Shown here piece after piece: positions 36,933-49,916 of a stretch of DNA of 64,000 nucleotides (position 1 is its first letter; every line of letters starts with the position of its first letter). The DNA comes from Pseudomonas kribbensis. GTDB lineage: Bacteria; Pseudomonadota; Gammaproteobacteria; Pseudomonadales; Pseudomonadaceae. The translations under genes and the position numbers were made by a program. The stretch spans positions 6,056,501 through 6,120,500 of the forward strand of contig NZ_CP029608.1 in assembly GCF_003352185.1 (NCBI RefSeq), given 5' to 3'. A model generated the notes under the pieces. It searched no databases and was not told the origin of the DNA. It was given only the letters and a program-made list of their open reading frames with translations.

Positions 36933-38426
36933 ATGTCCCTCGCCATCGTCCACAGCCGCGCCCAGATTGGCGTGGATGCGCCCGCCGTCACCGTCGAAGT
37001 TCACCTCGCCAACGGCTTGCCCTCGCTGACCATGGTCGGCCTGCCCGAAGCGGCGGTGAAGGAGAGCAAGGACCGGGTGCGCAGTGCGATCATCAATTCC
37101 GGGCTGCAGTTTCCGGCGCGGCGGATCACGTTGAATCTGGCCCCGGCGGACTTGCCCAAGGATGGCGGGCGGTTCGATCTGGCGATTGCGCTGGGGATTC
37201 TGTCGGCGAGTGTTCAGGTGCCGACATTGACGCTGGATGATGTGGAGTGCCTTGGCGAACTGGCGTTATCCGGCGCAGTGCGGGCTGTGCGCGGTGTGTT
37301 GCCGGCGGCACTGGCAGCGCGCAAGGCCGGGCGGACGCTGGTGGTGCCGCGGGCGAATGCCGAGGAGGCATGCCTCGCATCGGGATTGAGGGTGATCGCG
37401 GTGGATCATCTGCTGGAGGCAGTGGCGCATTTCAACGGGCATACACCGGTCGAACCCTATGTCTCGGATGGGTTGATCCATGCCGCCAAACCCTATCCCG
37501 ACCTGAACGAAGTGCAAGGCCAACTGGCCGCCAAACGGGCGCTGCTGGTTGCCGCTGCCGGCGCACATAATCTGCTGTTCAGCGGACCACCCGGGACGGG
37601 CAAGACATTGCTGGCCAGTCGATTGCCGGGATTGCTGCCTCCGCTGGCCGAGAGTGAAGCGCTGGAGGTGGCGGCGATTCAATCCGTCGCCAGCGGCACG
37701 CCGCTCACTCATTGGCCCCAGCGCCCGTTCCGCCAACCGCATCACTCGGCCTCCGGACCGGCACTGGTCGGCGGCAGCTCAAAACCGCAACCCGGCGAAA
37801 TCACCCTCGCCCATCACGGTGTGCTGTTTCTCGATGAACTGCCCGAGTTTGATCGCAAGGTGCTGGAGGTTCTGCGCGAACCGCTGGAATCCGGCTGCAT
37901 CGTGATTGCCCGAGCCAAGGAGCGAGTGCGGTTTCCCGCAAGATTCCAGCTGGTGGCGGCGATGAATCCCTGTCCCTGTGGATATCTTGGCGAGCCAAGC
38001 GGCAAGTGCTCGTGTACACCGGACATGGTGCAGCGCTATCGCAACAAGCTCTCGGGGCCGTTGCTGGATCGAATCGATTTGCACCTGACGGTGGCGCGAG
38101 AGGCCACAGCGTTGAACCCGGCGGTGAAACCGGGAGAGGACAGTGCCAGTGCGGCGGCGTTGGTCGCCGAAGCCCGCGAACGCCAGCAAAAGCGCCAGGG
38201 CTGCGCCAATGCGTTTCTCGATTTGCCGGGGCTGAAGAGGCACTGCAAGTTATCCACAGCCGATGAAACCTGGCTGGAAACGGCGTGCGAAAGGCTGACG
38301 TTGTCGCTGCGCTCGGCGCATCGGTTGCTCAAGGTCGCGCGGACGCTGGCGGATCTGGAAACGTGCGCGGATATCAGACGCGAGCACCTGGCCGAAGCGT
38401 TGCAGTATCGGCCGGCGAGTCAGTAG
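36933..38426 (+). CDS. comM: ComM/YifB family AAA+ ATPase
   Basis: A 497-residue cytoplasmic protein of the Mg-chelatase-like AAA+ group. The N-terminal domain (ChlI-like, about 1-165) carries LPSLTMVGLPEAAVKESKDR near 29-48. The AAA+ core has Walker A FSGPPGTGKTLLASRLPG near 213-230, the arginine-rich PFRQPHHSASGPALVGG segment, Walker B GVLFLDELPEF near 294-304 and a Cys-rich zinc loop MNPCPCGYLG...CSCTPD near 345-370. ComM promotes branch migration during integration of transforming DNA in naturally competent bacteria. It stands alone here. The start follows CAAGGAACG. Confidence 0.92.
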   Translation: MSLAIVHSRAQIGVDAPAVTVEVHLANGLPSLTMVGLPEAAVKESKDRVRSAIINSGLQFPARRITLNLAPADLPKDGGRFDLAIALGILSASVQVPTLTLDDVECLGELALSGAVRAVRGVLPAALAARKAGRTLVVPRANAEEACLASGLRVIAVDHLLEAVAHFNGHTPVEPYVSDGLIHAAKPYPDLNEVQGQLAAKRALLVAAAGAHNLLFSGPPGTGKTLLASRLPGLLPPLAESEALEVAAIQSVASGTPLTHWPQRPFRQPHHSASGPALVGGSSKPQPGEITLAHHGVLFLDELPEFDRKVLEVLREPLESGCIVIARAKERVRFPARFQLVAAMNPCPCGYLGEPSGKCSCTPDMVQRYRNKLSGPLLDRIDLHLTVAREATALNPAVKPGEDSASAAALVAEARERQQKRQGCANAFLDLPGLKRHCKLSTADETWLETACERLTLSLRSAHRLLKVARTLADLETCADIRREHLAEALQYRPASQ

Positions 38427-38458
38427 GTGCTGAGTTTTTGGAGAGCCCAAATGCAAAC

Positions 38459-38515
38459 AGGCTCGCTCTCACAGGACCAACACAGATCCTTTGGGAGCGA
38501 GCCTGCTCGCGATAG
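38459..38515. repeat. Degenerate REPIN
   Basis: A complete REP (TTGGGAGCGAGCCTGCTCGC, 38491-38510) faces a shortened partner (AGGCTCGCTCTCACA, 38459-38473) that has lost its inner arm. It lies between the convergent comM-type and chemoreceptor genes. Confidence 0.75.
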
Positions 38516-38531
38516 CTTTTTCAGAGACGCA

Positions 38532-40508
38532 TCAGCGGAAGCGATCAACTTCGGAACGCAAATCCGCCGCCAGCTTCTCCAGTTCTTTAGCGGTTACCGC
38601 CAGATTGGAGACCACCTCACGCTGCTCGCTGTTGGCCATCGCGATGCTCTGAAGATTGCTGCTGAGCAACGTAGCGGTGCTGCTCTGCTCCTGAGTCGCG
38701 GTGGTAATCGCCGCAAACTGCTGCCCTGCCGAACGGCTCTGCTCATCGATTCGCGCCAGCGCAGAAGCGACGTTGGCGTTGCGCGACAGGCCTTCCTGCA
38801 TCAGCACGTTGCCCTGCTCCATGGTACTGATGGCGTTGCCGGTTTCCTGCTGGATGCTGTGGATCATCCCGGAGATTTCGTCAGTCGCCTGACGGGTGCG
38901 CGACGCCAGGTTGCGCACTTCGTCAGCCACCACGGCAAAGCCGCGACCCTGTTCACCGGCACGGGCCGCTTCGATGGCGGCGTTGAGCGCCAGCAGGTTG
39001 GTCTGTTCGGCAATCGAGGTGATCACGCTGACGATGCCGCCGATTTCCTGGGAGCGCTGACCGAGCGTGTTGATCACGGTCGCCGTGGTGTTCAGCGCGC
39101 CGGCAATCTGCTCCAGCGAGGAAGAGGCTTCTTCCATCGAGCTGCGGCCGATCTGGGTCTGCTGGGCATTTTCCTGGGCCAGACGCTGGGTGTTGCCCAT
39201 GTTGTCGGCAATGTTCAGCGAGGTGGCGGAAAACTCTTCAACCGCACCCGCCATGCTGGTGATTTCGCCGGACTGCTGCTCCATGCCTTCGTATGCGCCA
39301 CCGGACAAACCGGACAGTGCCTGGGCACGGCTGTTGACCTCTTCCGAAGCGCGGCGGATGTGCTCGACCATGGTCGACAGCGCCTGGCTCATCTGGTTGA
39401 ACGCACGGGCCAACTGACCGATTTCATCGTTGCTAGACACGTTCAGACGCACGCTCAGATCACCAGCGCCCAAGGCTTCGGCCTGACGCACCAGATCACC
39501 CAGCGGCTGCAGTTTGCTGCGCAGCAGCCACACTGCCGAACCGACCGCGATCAGCATCGCCAGCAGGCTGCCGATGGCCAACTGGAAGCCAACGCTCCAG
39601 GTCACTTCGCGGATCTCGGACTTCGGCATGCTCGCCACCACCGACCACGGTCCACCTTCGAAGGGAACGGCGATGCTGTAGAAGTCTTCGGACGTATCAC
39701 TCCAGAACCGGCCTTTGCCCGGTGCTTTCGCCAGGCCATTCACCACGGGTACCGCTTGATCCGGCGCCTGCACGCCCGCTGGCGCGACCAGCCATTTGTT
39801 CTGCTCGTCCAGCAGCGCCAGGGAGCCGCTCTGGCCGATACGGAAGCGCTTGAGGTTGTCGAACTGGGCGTTCTGCGCGTCGGTGTAGTCGAAGCCGACA
39901 AACAACACCGCGATCACCTTGCCGCTGCTGTCACGCACCGGGGTGTATTGAGTCATGTAGGAACGATCGAACAGCAGCGCGCGGCCGACGTAGCCCTGCC
40001 CCGCCATCAACTTCGCATAGGCCGGGTGCGCGTGATCGAGCAAGGTGCCGATGGCGCGGCTGCCGTCCTGCTTGGTCAGCGAAGTACTGACCCGCACGAA
40101 GTCTTCGCCACTGCGCACGAACAGCGTGGCAACGCCCGCCGTCATCTGCTTGAACTCGTCGACTTCCTTGAAGTTGTTGTTCAACACTTCGCTACCCAGG
40201 TGCAGGCCCGGGGTCTGGGTGCCCGCCACGCTGACCGGCTCGTCCGGGTGAATGCTCAGGCCCGCGCTGAAGCGCTTCTCGAACAGCCCGCTCAGGCGCT
40301 GGGTGCTTTCACGCAGCGTGCCGTGGAAGGTGCTCAACTGGTCGGCGAGCAGACGGGCCTCGCTGGCCAGGTGTTCTTCACGAGTGGCGAGGTTGGCGGT
40401 GTCCAGCGAACGCAGGGCGAACACCGTACTGCCACTGATGACAACCGCCAGTATCACGGCGAGCGCAAGGCCCAGCTGCGAGGCGATCCGGGCGCGAGGT
40501 TGAGACAT
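38532..40508 (-). CDS. Methyl-accepting chemotaxis protein with Cache sensor
   Basis: A 658-residue chemoreceptor. Transmembrane helix 1 is near 12-32, a large periplasmic sensor (about 33-310) has a Cache_3-Cache_2 type layout with [22 protein letters not shown] and [15 protein letters not shown], and helix 2 lies near 312-335. A HAMP domain with [21 protein letters not shown] follows, then the signalling domain with the hairpin tip [20 protein letters not shown] (within it) and [16 protein letters not shown]. No C-terminal pentapeptide for CheR is present. The ligand is unknown; double-Cache receptors often bind organic acids or amino acids. Confidence 0.92.
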   Translation of the reverse strand: MSQPRARIASQLGLALAVILAVVISGSTVFALRSLDTANLATREEHLASEARLLADQLSTFHGTLRESTQRLSGLFEKRFSAGLSIHPDEPVSVAGTQTPGLHLGSEVLNNNFKEVDEFKQMTAGVATLFVRSGEDFVRVSTSLTKQDGSRAIGTLLDHAHPAYAKLMAGQGYVGRALLFDRSYMTQYTPVRDSSGKVIAVLFVGFDYTDAQNAQFDNLKRFRIGQSGSLALLDEQNKWLVAPAGVQAPDQAVPVVNGLAKAPGKGRFWSDTSEDFYSIAVPFEGGPWSVVASMPKSEIREVTWSVGFQLAIGSLLAMLIAVGSAVWLLRSKLQPLGDLVRQAEALGAGDLSVRLNVSSNDEIGQLARAFNQMSQALSTMVEHIRRASEEVNSRAQALSGLSGGAYEGMEQQSGEITSMAGAVEEFSATSLNIADNMGNTQRLAQENAQQTQIGRSSMEEASSSLEQIAGALNTTATVINTLGQRSQEIGGIVSVITSIAEQTNLLALNAAIEAARAGEQGRGFAVVADEVRNLASRTRQATDEISGMIHSIQQETGNAISTMEQGNVLMQEGLSRNANVASALARIDEQSRSAGQQFAAITTATQEQSSTATLLSSNLQSIAMANSEQREVVSNLAVTAKELEKLAADLRSEVDRFR

Positions 40509-40690
40509 GGACAGCTCCTGGCCGAGTCTGCGGATCCTCCCTGATCGCGGCTCGGAAAAATTCTAATAATGGGGGTGATGCGCAGAACCGGCACGACGGT
40601 TCCACTTGGACGTATTCGGCGGTGAACGCGAATACTTGAGCGCACAGCAGGGTTATGGCCTGGGGCCGGCATTGTGGCGGCTCGAACGTT

Positions 40691-41611
40691 TCAGCTCAAG
40701 CGCGCGACCACCGGCAGTTCCATCGCCCGAACTTCGCCCTGAAGGAAATCACTGAGCCTGCGCAAACGTTCACCTCCCGGACGGGTCTTTGGCCACACCA
40801 GGTAATAATTCAGGCCGCTGGCGACCGCCGTCGGCCACGGCAGACTCAAACGTCCTTGCGCCACATCCTCGGCCACCATCAGCAGATCGCCCATCGACAC
40901 GCCATACCCTCGGGCCGCCGCGATCATCCCCAGTTCCAGGGTATCGAACACCTGCCCGCCCTTGAGTGATACCTGATCCGACAACCCCATATGCTCCAGC
41001 CAGCTGCGCCAGTCGCGGCGATCCGGGGTCGGGTGCAGCAATTCGGTGGAGGCCAGTCGTGCCACATCCCAGGGCTGGTCATTGAGCAGGTTGGGGGCGC
41101 CTACCGGAATCAGCTCTTCCGGGAACAACAGGCTGGCCTCCCAGTCCGGCGGAAAATGCCCGTCGCTGAGCAGCACCGCGCAATCAAACGGTTCGTTGTT
41201 GAAGTCCACCGAGTCCACGTCCATCCAGGCACTGGTCAGTTGCACTTCATTACCCGGCTGCAAGTGGCGGAAGCGACTGAGCCGCGCCAGCAGCCAGCGC
41301 ATGGTCAGGGTCGACGGGGCTTTCATGCGCAGGATGTCATCTTCGGCGCGCAAGGTGTTGCAGGCCCGCTCAAGCGCCGCAAAGCCTTCACGGATGCCGG
41401 GTAACAGCAGGCGCGCCGACTCGGTCAGCTGCAGGTTGCGTCCGCTGCGGTGGAACAGCCGACAGGCGAAGTGCTCCTCAAGCGTGCGGATATGCCGGCT
41501 CACCGCACTTTGAGTGATCGACAACTCTTCGGCAGCGCGGGTGAACGAACTATGCCGTGCCGCAGCTTCGAATGCACGCAGGGCATACAAGGGTGGAAGA
41601 CGACGGGACAT
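40691..41611 (-). CDS. LysR family regulator (GcvA-like)
   Basis: A 306-residue regulator. The winged helix-turn-helix is at 1-65: PLYALRAFEAAARHSSFTRA, AEELSITQSAVSRHIRTLEE. The effector domain (about 90-300) has LRMKAPSTLTMRWLLARLSRF, the GcvA-type opening. Such proteins usually control an adjacent divergent gene; here that is the MATE exporter at 41769, 157 bases away. The start at 41611 is set by the family; an 86-codon extension crosses the intergenic region and is not plausible. Confidence 0.9.
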   Translation of the reverse strand: MSRRLPPLYALRAFEAAARHSSFTRAAEELSITQSAVSRHIRTLEEHFACRLFHRSGRNLQLTESARLLLPGIREGFAALERACNTLRAEDDILRMKAPSTLTMRWLLARLSRFRHLQPGNEVQLTSAWMDVDSVDFNNEPFDCAVLLSDGHFPPDWEASLLFPEELIPVGAPNLLNDQPWDVARLASTELLHPTPDRRDWRSWLEHMGLSDQVSLKGGQVFDTLELGMIAAARGYGVSMGDLLMVAEDVAQGRLSLPWPTAVASGLNYYLVWPKTRPGGERLRRLSDFLQGEVRAMELPVVARLS

Positions 41612-41768
41612 GCACAGCGCTCCAATGGCGGGATTGCGCCAACTTAGCAGAATCGCGGCTGGATGAGTTTTAATCATGCCACCCATCCTTTTTATCCCTT
41701 TGTGCAACCCGCGCCAAACCCTGAGAATCGACGGTCTCTTGCTCCCTCTTTTATAAGGATGTGAAACC

Positions 41769-43163
41769 ATGCAGCGTCCTGTGCGTACCGAACTCTGGGC
41801 CATCCTGCGGCTGGCGGGGCCGTTGATCGCCTCGCAGTTGGCGCACATGTTGATGGTGCTGACCGACACCCTGATGATGGCCCGCCTCAGCCCCGAAGCG
41901 CTGGCCGGCGGCGGGCTGGGCGCGGCCAGCTACTCGTTCGTGTCGATCTTCTGCATCGGCGTGATCGCGGCGGTCGGCACCCTGGTGGCAATCCGTCAGG
42001 GTGCCGGCGACATTATCGGCGCCGCCAGACTGACCCAGGCCGGGCTGTGGCTGGCGTGGCTGATGGCGCTGGGCGCCGGGTTGCTGCTGTGGAACCTCAA
42101 ACCGGTGCTGCTGCTGTTCGGCCAGACCGAGACCAACGTCAACGCCGCCGGACAGTTTCTGATCGCCCTGCCGTTCGCCCTGCCCGGCTACCTGAGCTTC
42201 ATGGCCCTGCGCGGCTTCACCAGCGCGATTGGCCGGGCGACGCCGGTGATGGTCATCAGCCTCGCCGGCACCGTGGCCAACTTCCTGCTCAATTACGCGT
42301 TGATCACCGGCATGTTCGGCCTGCCGAAACTGGGGCTGACCGGTATCGGCCTGGTCACGGCGATTGTCGCCAACTGCATGGCACTGGCACTGGCGTGGCA
42401 TATCCGTCGGCATCCGGCCTATGACGCTTACCCGCTGCGCGAGGGCCTGTCGCGGCCGAACCGGCAGTACCTGAAAGAACTCTGGCGCCTGGGCCTGCCG
42501 ATCGGCGGCACCTACGCGGTGGAAGTCGGACTGTTCGCCTTCGCGGCGCTGTGCATGGGCACCATGGGCAGCACCCAACTGGCGGCGCACCAGATCGCCC
42601 TGCAAATCGTCTCGGTGGCGTTCATGGTGCCGGCGGGCATGTCCTACGCGATCACCATGCGCGTCGGCCAGCACTACGGCGCCGGGCAATTGAACGATGC
42701 GCGAATGTCCGGGCGGGTCGGAATCGTCTTTGGTGCAGTGGTGATGCTGGGGTTTGCGATGGTGTTCTGGCTGTTGCCGAACCAGTTGGTCGGTTTGTTC
42801 CTCGACCATAACGACCCGGCGTTTGCCGAGGTAATTCGGCTGGCCGTGAGCCTGCTGGCGGTGGCGGCATGGTTCGAGCTGTTCGACGGCACGCAGACGA
42901 TTGCCATGGGCTGCATCCGCGGACTCAAGGATGCCAAGACCACCTTCCTGGTCGGGCTCGGTTGCTACTGGCTGATCGGCGCGCCGGCAGCGTGGTTGAT
43001 GGCGTTCCATCTGCACTGGGGGCCGACCGGTGTCTGGTGGGGGCTGGCGCTGGGCCTGGCCTGCGCAGCGATCAGCCTGACGCTGGCGTTCGAATGGAAG
43101 ATGAAGCGGATGATCCGACTGGAGCCGCAATCTCGAGGATTCAAGATCGCTCAGCCGGAATGA
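41769..43163 (+). CDS. norM: MATE family multidrug efflux transporter (NorM type)
   Basis: A 464-residue inner-membrane protein with twelve hydrophobic helices in two related halves. Family blocks are GPLIASQLAHMLMVLTDTLMM near 18-38, ALPFALPGYLSFMALRGFTSA and LGLPIGGTYAVEVGLFAFAA near 243-262. It should export cationic drugs in exchange for sodium or protons. The gene order LysR-MATE-GGDEF/EAL-rep is as in P. aeruginosa. The ATG follows AAGGATGTG. It ends at a hairpin shared with the convergent next gene. Confidence 0.9.
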   Translation: MQRPVRTELWAILRLAGPLIASQLAHMLMVLTDTLMMARLSPEALAGGGLGAASYSFVSIFCIGVIAAVGTLVAIRQGAGDIIGAARLTQAGLWLAWLMALGAGLLLWNLKPVLLLFGQTETNVNAAGQFLIALPFALPGYLSFMALRGFTSAIGRATPVMVISLAGTVANFLLNYALITGMFGLPKLGLTGIGLVTAIVANCMALALAWHIRRHPAYDAYPLREGLSRPNRQYLKELWRLGLPIGGTYAVEVGLFAFAALCMGTMGSTQLAAHQIALQIVSVAFMVPAGMSYAITMRVGQHYGAGQLNDARMSGRVGIVFGAVVMLGFAMVFWLLPNQLVGLFLDHNDPAFAEVIRLAVSLLAVAAWFELFDGTQTIAMGCIRGLKDAKTTFLVGLGCYWLIGAPAAWLMAFHLHWGPTGVWWGLALGLACAAISLTLAFEWKMKRMIRLEPQSRGFKIAQPE

Positions 43164-43169
43164 CGGGCT

Positions 43170-43200
43170 ACGGGAGCAACCCTGCTCCCGTACACCTTTT
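43170..43200. terminator. Hairpin between norM and the GGDEF-EAL gene
   Basis: Perfect 9-bp stem ACGGGAGCA (43170-43178) and TGCTCCCGT (43183-43191) with loop ACCC, followed by ACACCTTTT. Acts between convergent genes; the T-tract is short. Confidence 0.6.
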
Positions 43201-43202
43201 AG

Positions 43203-44873
43203 TCAGACCACAATACCCAGCGGAGGCTGGCTGGCGTCAGCAATCAGATAGTCAACCAGCTCCGCCAACGGCAATGGCTTGCTGATCAGGTAACCCTGCA
43301 CCTGATCGCAGCCGAATCCGCGCAACAGATCCAGTTGCTCCCGGGTTTCTACCCCTTCGGCGACCACTTCCAGGTGCAGGTTGTGCGCGAGGTTGATCAT
43401 CGCGTGCACCAGTTTGCGGTTTTCTTCGCGCTGCTCCATGCCGCCGACGAAGCTCTTGTCGATCTTCAGCAAGGTGATCGGCAGACTGTTGAGGTGCACG
43501 AACGACGAAAACCCGGTGCCGAAATCATCCAGCGAAAAACGCACGCCGAGGCGACCGAGAGCGTCCATGGTCTGTTTGACCAGATCGCTGCGACGCATCA
43601 CGGCAGTTTCGGTGAGTTCGAACTCCAGCCATTGCGCCTCGACCCCGCGCTCGGCGATCAAGCGGCTGAGCGTCGGCAGCAACTGGCTGTCCTGAAACTG
43701 GCGGAACGACAGGTTGATCGCCATATGCAGCGCTGGCAATCCGCGCTCGCGCAACGCCTGCATGTCGCGCAGGGCCCGGGAAATCACCCAGTAACCCAGC
43801 GGCACGATCAGACCGCTTTGCTCGGCCAGCGGCACGAATTCGCTTGGCGGCAACAGGCCGCGTTCGCTGTGACGCCAGCGCACCAGGGCTTCGAGGCCGA
43901 CGATCTGACCGTCCTGCATGTCCAGGCGTGGCTGGTAATGCAGTTCCAGTTCGTCGCGGCGCAACGCCCGGCGCAGTTCGCTTTCGAGGTCGGCGATGCT
44001 GCGGGCATTACGGTTGATTCGTTCGTTGAAGATGTGAAAGGTGCAGCCCTGGGTGCTTTTGGCCTGCTGCATGGCGATGTGCGCATGCCACATCAATGGA
44101 TCGGCACCACCCTGGGCGCGGGCGTGTGCAATGCCCAGACTGGAGCCGATCAGCAGGCTTTCACCGTCGATCCAGTAAGGCTCGGCCAAGGCTTCGGTAA
44201 TGCGTTCGGCCATCCATTCGGCCCGTTGCGGGGCACGGCGGGTGTCGATCAGCAGGGCAAATTCATCGCTGCCCAGGCGCGCCAGTTGATCGCCGGCCTC
44301 CAGCTGGCTTTTCAGCCGGGCGACCACTTGCAGGATCAACCGGTCACCGGCCTGATGGCCGAGGGCGTCGTTGGCGTAGCGGAAGTTGTCGAGATCGAGG
44401 TGCCCGAGGGCCAGACCGCGACCGTCATTTTCGGCAAGGCGCGCTGTCAGCAGGGTCTGGAAGCCCTGACGGTTAGCGATGCCGGTCAAGGGATCCTGTT
44501 CGGCCAGACGTTGCAGGGTGTTTTCCAGCACGCCGCGTTCGCGCACATGGCGCAGGCAACGACGAAGCATGCCGGCATCGAGGGCATCGAACACCAGCCA
44601 GTCGCTGACGCCATCGGGCGCGATCGCCGGTTCGCGTTCCAGCAGCAACACGGTCGGCAGGCTGCAACGGCCGGGGGCCGGCTGCAAAGCGGGAACGGTC
44701 AACAACACCGCATGGCGGTTGTCTTCGAACAGACTGCTGACCGACTCCCAGCTCGGCGCGCTGATCAGCACCGCCGCGCTCCCCAACGGAGCCAGACACT
44801 CGCGCAATAACGCTGTCCACGCTGGCTCTTCGGCCAGTAGCAGCAAACGCAAGGGTTCGACAGGCGTAGTCAA
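43203..44873 (-). CDS. GGDEF-EAL protein, probable c-di-GMP phosphodiesterase
   Basis: A 556-residue cytoplasmic protein. Residues 8-110 resemble a degenerate receiver domain. The GGDEF domain (about 125-285) has the site changed to GSDEF (201-205), so cyclase activity is doubtful. The EAL domain (about 300-545) keeps LEAL at 327-330, FELTETAVM, DDFGTGFSS, KIDKSFV and AEGVET, the residues needed for metal binding and hydrolysis. It therefore probably degrades c-di-GMP, with the GGDEF part as a GTP sensor. The orthologous position in P. aeruginosa (next to rep) is held by a phosphodiesterase. No membrane segment is present. Confidence 0.88.
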   Translation of the reverse strand: MTTPVEPLRLLLLAEEPAWTALLRECLAPLGSAAVLISAPSWESVSSLFEDNRHAVLLTVPALQPAPGRCSLPTVLLLEREPAIAPDGVSDWLVFDALDAGMLRRCLRHVRERGVLENTLQRLAEQDPLTGIANRQGFQTLLTARLAENDGRGLALGHLDLDNFRYANDALGHQAGDRLILQVVARLKSQLEAGDQLARLGSDEFALLIDTRRAPQRAEWMAERITEALAEPYWIDGESLLIGSSLGIAHARAQGGADPLMWHAHIAMQQAKSTQGCTFHIFNERINRNARSIADLESELRRALRRDELELHYQPRLDMQDGQIVGLEALVRWRHSERGLLPPSEFVPLAEQSGLIVPLGYWVISRALRDMQALRERGLPALHMAINLSFRQFQDSQLLPTLSRLIAERGVEAQWLEFELTETAVMRRSDLVKQTMDALGRLGVRFSLDDFGTGFSSFVHLNSLPITLLKIDKSFVGGMEQREENRKLVHAMINLAHNLHLEVVAEGVETREQLDLLRGFGCDQVQGYLISKPLPLAELVDYLIADASQPPLGIVV

Positions 44874-45137
44874 GCTGACTCCCTAGACTCTGCAATGATG
44901 TGGGCGGCGGGCATTATGCCGTTCTGCCAACCAATGACCAAATGACAACGGTTATCAAAACGTTATTTTGTGTCACGAATGAGAACATTAGCCGCAAAAT
45001 CACCGCGCATCCTGCGTGAAAGTATCAAAACCGGCAAATTTGAATCGCGTGGTGCGTCACAAGTCGGAGAGAGCAGCACAAATCGCTGAGCCTGTTAAAA
45101 TGCCGGCCCATTTCGTCAACGACTCCCGAATTTTCGT
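44874..45137. promoter_or_regulatory. Divergent region before rep
   Basis: 264 bases of lower GC (much AAAT and CAAAT). TAAAAT at 45096-45101 is a candidate -10 for rep without a clear -35. No gene is seen. Confidence 0.4.
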
Positions 45138-47147
45138 ATGTCCCGACTCAATCCCCGGCAGCAAGAAGCCGTGAACTACGTCGGCGGCCCTCTATTGGTG
45201 CTCGCCGGTGCTGGCTCCGGCAAGACCAGCGTGATCACGCGCAAGATTGCGCACCTGATCCAGAACTGCGGCATCCGTGCCCAGTACATCGTCGCCATGA
45301 CCTTCACCAACAAGGCCGCGCGCGAAATGAAGGAACGGGTCGGCACCCTGCTGCGTCCCGGCGAAGGTCGCGGCCTGACGGTCTGTACCTTCCACAACCT
45401 GGGCCTGAACATCATCCGCAAGGAACATGAACGGCTGGGCTACAAACCCGGTTTCTCGATCTTCGACGAGACCGACGTCAAGTCGCTGATGACCGACATC
45501 ATGCAGAAGGAATACGCAGGCGACGACGGCGTCGACGAGATCAAGAACATGATCGGCGCCTGGAAGAACGACCTGATCCTGCCGGCCGTGGCCCTGGAAA
45601 ACGCCCGCAACCCCAAGGAACAGACCGCCGCCATCGTCTACACCCACTATCAGCGCACGCTCAAGGCGTTCAACGCGGTGGACTTCGACGACCTGATCCT
45701 GCTGCCGGTGAAACTCTTCGAAGAACACGCCGACATCCTCGAAAAGTGGCAGAACAAGGTGCGCTACCTGCTGGTGGACGAATACCAGGACACCAACGCC
45801 AGCCAGTATTTGCTGGTGAAAATGCTCATCGGCAAACGCAACCAGTTCACCGTGGTGGGCGACGACGACCAGTCGATCTACGCCTGGCGCGGCGCGCGGC
45901 CGGAAAACCTGATGCTGCTCAAGGACGACTATCCGTCCCTGAAAGTGGTGATGCTGGAGCAGAACTACCGCTCCACCAGCCGCATCCTGCGCTGCGCCAA
46001 CGTCCTGATTTCGAACAACCCGCACGAATTCGAAAAGCAGCTGTGGAGTGAGATGGGCCACGGCGACGAGATCCGCGTGATCCGCTGCCGCAACGAGGAC
46101 GCCGAAGCCGAGCGCGTGGCCATGGAAATCCTCAGCCTGCACTTGCGCACCGACCGCCCGTACAGCGATTTCGCGATCCTCTATCGCGGCAACTACCAGG
46201 CCAAGCTGATCGAGCTGAAACTGCAGCACCACCAGGTGCCGTACCGTCTGAGCGGCGGCAACAGCTTCTTCGGGCGCCAGGAAGTGAAAGACTTGATGGC
46301 CTACTTCCGCCTGATCGTGAACCCGGACGACGACAACGCCTTCCTGCGGGTGATCAACGTGCCGCGCCGGGAAATCGGCTCGACGACCCTGGAAAAACTC
46401 GGCAACTACGCCACCGAACGCAAGATCTCGATGTACGCCGCCACCGATGAACTCGGCCTGGGCGAACATCTGGACAGCCGCTTCACCGATCGCCTGTCGC
46501 GCTTCAAGCGCTTCATGGACAAGGTGCGCGAGCAGTGCGCCGGCGAAGACCCGATCTCCGCCTTGCGCAGCATGGTCATGGACATCGACTACGAGAACTG
46601 GCTGCGCACCAACAGTTCCAGCGACAAGGCTGCGGACTACCGGATGAGCAACGTCTGGTTCCTGATCGAAGCCTTGAAGAACACCCTGGAAAAAGACGAA
46701 GACGGCGAAATGACCGTCGAGGACGCCATCGGCAAACTCGTCCTGCGAGACATGCTGGAACGTCAGCAGGAAGAAGAGGACGGCGCCGAAGGCGTGCAGA
46801 TGATGACCCTGCATGCGTCCAAGGGTCTGGAATTCCCTTACGTGTTCATCATGGGCATGGAAGAGGAAATCCTCCCGCACCGTTCCAGCATCGAAGCCGA
46901 CACCATCGAAGAAGAACGCCGCCTGGCCTACGTGGGCATCACCCGCGCGCGCCAGACCCTCGCGTTCACCTTCGCCGCCAAGCGCAAACAGTACGGCGAG
47001 ATCATCGACTGCGCGCCCAGCCGCTTCCTCGATGAGCTGCCGCCGGACGACCTGGCCTGGGAAGGCAACGACGACACACCGACCGAAGTCAAAGCCGTGC
47101 GGGGCAATAGCGCACTGGCTGATATACGCGCGATGTTAAAGCGCTAG
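45138..47147 (+). CDS. rep: ATP-dependent DNA helicase Rep
   Basis: A 669-residue superfamily 1A helicase moving 3' to 5' that helps forks pass protein roadblocks. Motifs: Q and I LNPRQQEAVNY and LAGAGSGKTSVITRK (near 20-35), Ia MTFTNKAAREMKER, II LLVDEYQDTN near 213-222, III VVGDDDQSIYAWRGA near 237-251, IV LEQNYRST, V MTLHASKGLEFPYVF near 556-570 and VI EERRLAYVGITRARQ near 592-606. The length equals E. coli Rep (673), shorter than UvrD. The distinction from UvrD is supported by the gene neighbourhood. Confidence 0.95.
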   Translation: MSRLNPRQQEAVNYVGGPLLVLAGAGSGKTSVITRKIAHLIQNCGIRAQYIVAMTFTNKAAREMKERVGTLLRPGEGRGLTVCTFHNLGLNIIRKEHERLGYKPGFSIFDETDVKSLMTDIMQKEYAGDDGVDEIKNMIGAWKNDLILPAVALENARNPKEQTAAIVYTHYQRTLKAFNAVDFDDLILLPVKLFEEHADILEKWQNKVRYLLVDEYQDTNASQYLLVKMLIGKRNQFTVVGDDDQSIYAWRGARPENLMLLKDDYPSLKVVMLEQNYRSTSRILRCANVLISNNPHEFEKQLWSEMGHGDEIRVIRCRNEDAEAERVAMEILSLHLRTDRPYSDFAILYRGNYQAKLIELKLQHHQVPYRLSGGNSFFGRQEVKDLMAYFRLIVNPDDDNAFLRVINVPRREIGSTTLEKLGNYATERKISMYAATDELGLGEHLDSRFTDRLSRFKRFMDKVREQCAGEDPISALRSMVMDIDYENWLRTNSSSDKAADYRMSNVWFLIEALKNTLEKDEDGEMTVEDAIGKLVLRDMLERQQEEEDGAEGVQMMTLHASKGLEFPYVFIMGMEEEILPHRSSIEADTIEEERRLAYVGITRARQTLAFTFAAKRKQYGEIIDCAPSRFLDELPPDDLAWEGNDDTPTEVKAVRGNSALADIRAMLKR

Positions 47148-47153
47148 AATTGA

Positions 47154-47777
<624 letters not shown>

Positions 47778-47795
47778 GCAACCCCGCATTACCTC

Positions 47796-47884
47796 TGTGG
47801 GAGCCAGCCTGCTGGCGATGGCATCGTGTCAGTCAACATCTTCAGGACTGGCAGATAGCAATCGCCAGCAGGCTGGCTCCCACA
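47796..47884. repeat. REPIN, third core subtype
   Basis: TGTGGGAGCCAGCCTGCTGG at 47796-47815 and its inverted partner GCCAGCAGGCTGGCTCCCAC ending near 47883. The core is GCCAGCCTGCTGGC rather than GCGAGCCTGCTCGC, so the stem keeps pairing by compensatory changes. Confidence 0.85.
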
Positions 47885-47903
47885 GTTGCTTTGGGTGTTG
47901 GAG

Positions 47904-49826
<1,923 letters not shown>

Positions 49827-49916
49827 CTGAAGCCTCCTGCCCGTTCCGTGAATAGAGGTACGACCGAGATTGCCGGTTGTTTGCTGCAATGAACAGCCTC
49901 GGGCCTGAATCGCAGG

